64,000 bases of DNA from Virgibacillus indicus (GTDB taxonomy: Bacteria > Bacillota > Bacilli > Bacillales > Amphibacillaceae). Positions 60,232-64,000 of the stretch are shown in pieces. The position numbers and the translations under genes are program-made. Every line of letters begins with the position of its first letter. The first letter of the stretch is position 1. The notes under the pieces were generated by a model that was not told the DNA's origin, did no database searches, and worked only from the letters and a program-made list of their open reading frames with translations. The stretch is taken from NCBI RefSeq assembly GCF_002266285.1, contig NZ_NPMS01000001.1, positions 248,001-312,000 on the forward strand, given 5' to 3'.

Positions 60232-62556
60232 ATGTTACATAGTAAATCGAATTGGAAATATACTGCGCTACAGGATACAACGGACCAGTGGATGGACGAC
60301 AATATGGATATGTCACAAGTAGTTAAAGATCTATTACTCCAAAGAGGAATTACTACGAGTGATGCAGCTGCTCAATTTTTATCACCTGATTTAAAAATGC
60401 TGCATAGCCCATCAGGACTGGATTCCATAGAAATAGCGTCTGAGCGTGTACATAAAGCAATTGAAAATGGTGAAAAAGTTCTTATTTTTGGTGATTACGA
60501 TGCGGATGGTGTAAGTTCAACAACTGTCATGTTAAAAGCATTACAGGAGCTTGGAGCTGACTGTGATTTTTACATACCGAACAGGTTTACAGAAGGTTAC
60601 GGGCCAAATGAAGGGGCATTCAGACAAGCTTATGAGGAAGGATATCGTTTAATAATAACGGTTGATAATGGAATTGCTGCAGTTAATGAAGCAAATATAG
60701 CGAAGCAGCTAGGCATTGACTTAATTATAACCGACCACCATGAGGTACAGGAAACCTTGCCGGATGCCTATGCTATTATACATCCGAAATGCTCTCCAAA
60801 CTATTTATTTCAGGAGCTTGCGGGAGTAGGTGTTGCTTTAAAATTTGCTGAAAACCTCTTGGGTTATTTTCCAGAACATTTACTAGAATTTGCAGCAATT
60901 GGCACTATTGCAGACTTAGTGCCTTTAATTAGCGAAAATAGAATATTGGCATATTACGGACTCAATAAACTAACCATTTCCAAAAATCCTGGTATCAGGG
61001 CATTAAAACAAGTTTGCAGGATTGAAGGAAATGTAACCGAAGAAGATGTGGGTTTTTTAATTGGACCTAGAATTAATGCAGTTGGCAGACTTCAGGATGC
61101 AGACTTAGCAGTACAGCTTTTGATGACAGAGGATTTCGAGGAAGCAAAAGCTATAGCAGAAGAAATAAATCATTTAAATCAGGAGAGGCAGCAGATTGTG
61201 AGCAGTATTGTAAAGGAAGCTGAAAAGATGGTCGACCCTGAAGCCGGGGATGGAGTCCTAATTGTTGCAAAAGAGGGATGGAATGAAGGAGTCCTTGGGA
61301 TTGTAGCCTCGAAGCTTGTACGAAAGTACGACCGTCCAGCAATCGTTTTAGCAATAAAACCTGAAGTCTCTGAAGTGAAAGGCTCTGCACGGAGCATACC
61401 AGCATTTGATCTATTTACAAACTGTATGAAAGTCAGAGAACTTTTTACCCATTTTGGCGGACATTCACAGGCTGCCGGGATGACATTTCCGCTGGAAAAC
61501 ATGAATTTGATTAGAACAGAGCTTAATCAGATTATAAAAGCACAATTGACTGAGGATGATTTTAAACAAGTGATTGAAGTGAGCAATACAATAGAAGTTA
61601 GTAATGTTAATGAATCACTTGTAAATGAAATTAACAGACTTGCACCATTTGGAATGAAAAATCCAAAGCCTGTATTCCAAATAAAACATATTCCTTCAGA
61701 TGCAAGACAAATAGGAAGCAGCCATAATCACTTAAAGCTTCAATTTAAAGAGGAAAATGCTTTGCTTGAGGGAATTGGTTTTGGAATGGGAGAATTATTC
61801 TCGAAATTATCTCCGCATACACCTGTAACTGTCGTGGGAGAATTAGGAATTAATGAATGGAATGGGAATAGAAAAGCACAAATTGTCATGCAGGATATGA
61901 AGGTTGAAGAATGGCAGCTATTTGATTATAGAGGCAAAAAAAACCAGGATATTTCCCAGCTTCTCCATGACAGTGGAAAAAATGCAGTTTTAGTTAATAA
62001 TATAATCGAGTTGCCGGAAGAGGCTGATCAGTTTACATATGATACAGATATAAATTCCTTAGGTAAAAGAGATGTATTATTTATTTACGATCTGCCGCCT
62101 GATCTTTCCAGGTTAAAGGAAATCGTAACTGCTGCAAAGCCGGATAATATTTATGCATGTTATTATGTTGAAGACAGTCTTTATTTAAAAGCTTTTCCAT
62201 CCAGACAAGAATTTAAATGGTTTTATGCTCTTGTATTAAAAAAGAAAGTGCTTGATTTGAAAACAGAAATGTCAATGATTATGCAGATGAAAGGCTGGGA
62301 CAAAGATCGAATTATCTTTATATCGAAGGTGTTTTTTGAATTAGGATTTGTTAAAATAGATAATGGAGTCATTCATGTAATATCAAAACCAGCGAAAAAA
62401 GATTTACAGGAATCTGACGTTTATCAAGAACGATTAAATAAAGCACATATTGAAAAAGTATTATATTACTCAACCTATGATGAATTAAAGAAGTGGTTCA
62501 CCAATCAGATGGAATATTTGGCGGAACCCGAGGAGGAACTGACCTATGGATTATAA
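60232..62556 (+). CDS. recJ: RecJ, single-strand DNA exonuclease
   Basis: 5'-3' ssDNA exonuclease of 774 residues for RecF-pathway and mismatch repair. DHH-family motifs: [17 protein letters not shown] near residue 84, [12 protein letters not shown] near 143, ITDHHEVQE near 165, GTIADLVPL near 223 and, in the DHHA1 domain, [12 protein letters not shown] near 407. The C-terminal Bacillota extension (about 560-774) is present. It overlaps apt by 11 bases. Confidence 0.97.
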   Translation: MLHSKSNWKYTALQDTTDQWMDDNMDMSQVVKDLLLQRGITTSDAAAQFLSPDLKMLHSPSGLDSIEIASERVHKAIENGEKVLIFGDYDADGVSSTTVMLKALQELGADCDFYIPNRFTEGYGPNEGAFRQAYEEGYRLIITVDNGIAAVNEANIAKQLGIDLIITDHHEVQETLPDAYAIIHPKCSPNYLFQELAGVGVALKFAENLLGYFPEHLLEFAAIGTIADLVPLISENRILAYYGLNKLTISKNPGIRALKQVCRIEGNVTEEDVGFLIGPRINAVGRLQDADLAVQLLMTEDFEEAKAIAEEINHLNQERQQIVSSIVKEAEKMVDPEAGDGVLIVAKEGWNEGVLGIVASKLVRKYDRPAIVLAIKPEVSEVKGSARSIPAFDLFTNCMKVRELFTHFGGHSQAAGMTFPLENMNLIRTELNQIIKAQLTEDDFKQVIEVSNTIEVSNVNESLVNEINRLAPFGMKNPKPVFQIKHIPSDARQIGSSHNHLKLQFKEENALLEGIGFGMGELFSKLSPHTPVTVVGELGINEWNGNRKAQIVMQDMKVEEWQLFDYRGKKNQDISQLLHDSGKNAVLVNNIIELPEEADQFTYDTDINSLGKRDVLFIYDLPPDLSRLKEIVTAAKPDNIYACYYVEDSLYLKAFPSRQEFKWFYALVLKKKVLDLKTEMSMIMQMKGWDKDRIIFISKVFFELGFVKIDNGVIHVISKPAKKDLQESDVYQERLNKAHIEKVLYYSTYDELKKWFTNQMEYLAEPEEELTYGL

Positions 62557-63058
62557 GGAATATGTTAAGATAGTAGAAGATTGGCCAAAAGAAGGAATTA
62601 AATTTAAGGATATAACTCCACTTATGGATAATGGGAAAGCATACAAATCTGCAATTGATGAGATTGTGTCATATGCGAAGGAAAAACAAGTGGATATCAT
62701 CGTAGGTCCTGAGGCAAGAGGTTTTATTATTGGATGTCCTGTTTCGTATGCCTTGGAGATTGGCTTTGCACCTGTACGAAAAGAGGGGAAATTACCAAGA
62801 GAGGTAATAAAGGTCGAATACGGGCTGGAATATGGCAGCAATGTACTTACAATTCATAAAGATGCGATTAAGCCAGGGCAGCGTGTGTTAATTACAGACG
62901 ATCTGCTTGCAACTGGAGGCACCATTGAGGCAACCATCAAACTTGTTGAGGAACTCGGTGGAATTGTTGTGGGGTGTGCATTCATCATTGAACTGAGCTA
63001 TCTTGATGGAATGGATAAGCTCAAAGGCTATGATGTATTAAGGCTAATGTCCTACTAA
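62546..63058 (+). CDS. apt: Adenine phosphoribosyltransferase
   Basis: Purine salvage enzyme making AMP from adenine and PRPP, 170 residues. N-terminus [21 protein letters not shown] is typical. [18 protein letters not shown] is near residue 52, and the PRPP-binding [16 protein letters not shown] near 110. Start inside recJ. The recJ-apt-rel order is a conserved Bacillota arrangement. Confidence 0.97.
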   Translation: MDYKEYVKIVEDWPKEGIKFKDITPLMDNGKAYKSAIDEIVSYAKEKQVDIIVGPEARGFIIGCPVSYALEIGFAPVRKEGKLPREVIKVEYGLEYGSNVLTIHKDAIKPGQRVLITDDLLATGGTIEATIKLVEELGGIVVGCAFIIELSYLDGMDKLKGYDVLRLMSY

Positions 63059-63071
63059 GCAGCATATTAGA

Positions 63072-63118
63072 AGGGTCTGATTGAGTTTCGGAAGTACTCG
63101 TCAGACCTATTATTATAT
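63072..63118 (+). terminator. Terminator after apt
   Basis: GGTCTGA/TCAGACC arms with inner GAGT/ACTC, then TATTATTATA. The T run is interrupted. It separates apt from rel. Confidence 0.65.
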
Positions 63119-63146
63119 ATAATAATACTTAGCTTTCCATAATTAA

Positions 63147-63175
63147 TGGACACATCTTGTCGAAAAGCATATAAT
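63147..63175 (+). promoter_or_regulatory. SigA promoter of rel
   Basis: TGGACA, exactly 17 bases, then perfect TATAAT, 59 bases before the rel ATG. Confidence 0.78.
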
Positions 63176-63233
63176 TAAAATTATTTACTATATTATCAAA
63201 CATCTTCGAATCAGCGAATAAAGGTGATTATAT

Positions 63234-64000
63234 ATGGCAAAAGACGATATTATAACAATTGAAGATATTATAGAAAAGGCAAGCAAGTATCTTTCAGAAG
63301 AAGATACTGCTTTTATTCGTCATGCTTATGAGTTTGCGAAAAATGCACATGCTGAACAATTCCGAAAATCAGGTGAGCCTTATATTATTCACCCTGTTCA
63401 GGTTGCTGGCATACTTGTCGATCTGGAAATGGACCCGGAAACGATTGCCGGGGGATTTTTACATGATGTCGTTGAAGATACAGATATTACGCTTGAGAAA
63501 ATAGAAGAGGCATTCAACCATGAAGTGGCAATGCTTGTTGATGGGGTTACTAAGCTGGGTAAAATAAAATATAAATCAAAAGAAGCATTACAAGCCGAAA
63601 ACCACCGGAAAATGTTTGTTGCAATGGCCAAGGATATCCGGGTTATTCTAATAAAATTGGCAGACAGACTGCATAATATGCGCACATTGAAACATTTGCC
63701 ACCACAAAAACAACGGAGAATTTCAAATGAAACACTGGAAATTTTCGCACCACTGGCCCACCGTTTGGGAATATCAACGATTAAATGGGAATTGGAAGAT
63801 ACAGCATTACGCTATTTAAATCCACAGCAATATTATCGTATTGTTCAGCTTATGAAGCAGAAAAGGAACCAGCGTGAAACATACATTCAGGAAGTAATGG
63901 ATGAGGTTTCCAATCAGGTAAAGCAAGTTAACATTGAAGCTGAGCTATCCGGCCGTCCCAAGCATTTGTACAGCATTTATCGGAAGATGGTTAAGCAAAA
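63234..64000 (+). CDS. relA: Bifunctional (p)ppGpp synthetase/hydrolase Rel, N-terminal part (cut by window edge)
   Basis: The first 255 codons of the long RSH stringent-response enzyme; the frame is open to the window end. The start [20 protein letters not shown] at 63234 has AAAGGTGAT ahead. The HD hydrolase domain is visible: [14 protein letters not shown] near residue 50, [13 protein letters not shown] near 74 with the metal-binding HD pair, and [15 protein letters not shown] near 145. The last codons ([16 protein letters not shown]) enter the synthetase domain. An intact HD site means that it can degrade as well as make (p)ppGpp. Confidence 0.96.
   Translation, partial: MAKDDIITIEDIIEKASKYLSEEDTAFIRHAYEFAKNAHAEQFRKSGEPYIIHPVQVAGILVDLEMDPETIAGGFLHDVVEDTDITLEKIEEAFNHEVAMLVDGVTKLGKIKYKSKEALQAENHRKMFVAMAKDIRVILIKLADRLHNMRTLKHLPPQKQRRISNETLEIFAPLAHRLGISTIKWELEDTALRYLNPQQYYRIVQLMKQKRNQRETYIQEVMDEVSNQVKQVNIEAELSGRPKHLYSIYRKMVKQ

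Overview
The window is core chromosome from an AT-rich, endospore-forming Bacillota, almost certainly Bacillaceae. The gene order follows the murI-gerM-rph ... tig-clpX-lon ... hem ... mre-min ... ruv-tgt ... secDF-recJ-apt-rel stretch known from Bacillus subtilis. Sporulation genes run through it: gerM, spoVID, ysxE, spoIIB, spoIVFA/FB, spo0B, safA, spoVB. The protein sequences and intergenic repeats suggest a halotolerant relative such as Oceanobacillus, Virgibacillus or Lentibacillus. That placement is inference; no 16S sequence is present.

Layout. 0-3.5 kb: end of glutamate racemase, gerM, rph, rdgB-like and ysnB. 3.5-3.8 kb: tRNA-Arg and tRNA-Gly on the minus strand with a consensus promoter. 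3.9-11.3 kb: ysoA, trigger factor, clpX, lonA and ysxC (protein quality control). 11.4-14.2 kb: a GC-rich dispersed repeat, then a three-gene polar amino-acid ABC transporter. 14.2-21.3 kb: ysxD (minus), then hemAXCDBL, which converts glutamyl-tRNA towards tetrapyrroles. 21.4-23.7 kb: spoVID and ysxE, plus a small membrane gene. 23.8-26.8 kb: a T-box leader and valS. 26.8-28.6 kb: two tandem ATP-grasp genes on the minus strand. 28.7-31 kb: folC and a spoIIB-like gene. 31.1-34.4 kb: radC, split by a complete group II intron. 34.6-38.6 kb: mreBCD-minCD. 38.7-40.3 kb: spoIVFA-FB. 40.4-44.3 kb: rplU-prp-rpmA, spo0B-obg and pheA. 44.4-47.7 kb: safA, a CotS-family gene, nadE and a YhcN/YlaJ lipoprotein. 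47.8-48.2 kb: two inverted copies of a GC-rich repeat. 48.3-53.5 kb: yebC, ruvAB, a DUF2905 gene, queA, tgt and yajC. 53.6-57 kb: a TIGR04086 membrane protein, an ArsB/NhaD-type permease and spoVB. 57.1-64 kb: comN, secDF, a LapA-like gene, recJ, apt and the start of rel.

The most notable feature is the radC locus. A 2535-bp group II intron sits inside the codons for the catalytic HNHPSG/DPS metal-binding motif, and its exact removal restores a 229-residue RadC. The stop codon of the intron protein lies in the apical loop of catalytic domain V. An EBS1-like loop matches the 5' exon, and the base before it matches the first base of exon 2. Upstream, the radC ribosome-binding site lies in one arm of a 13-bp perfect hairpin. 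Other points of interest are three families of dispersed intergenic repeats, tandem ATP-grasp paralogues of which one has lost a usual metal ligand, and a pair of CotS/YsxE-family proteins of which only one keeps the kinase-type catalytic residues.
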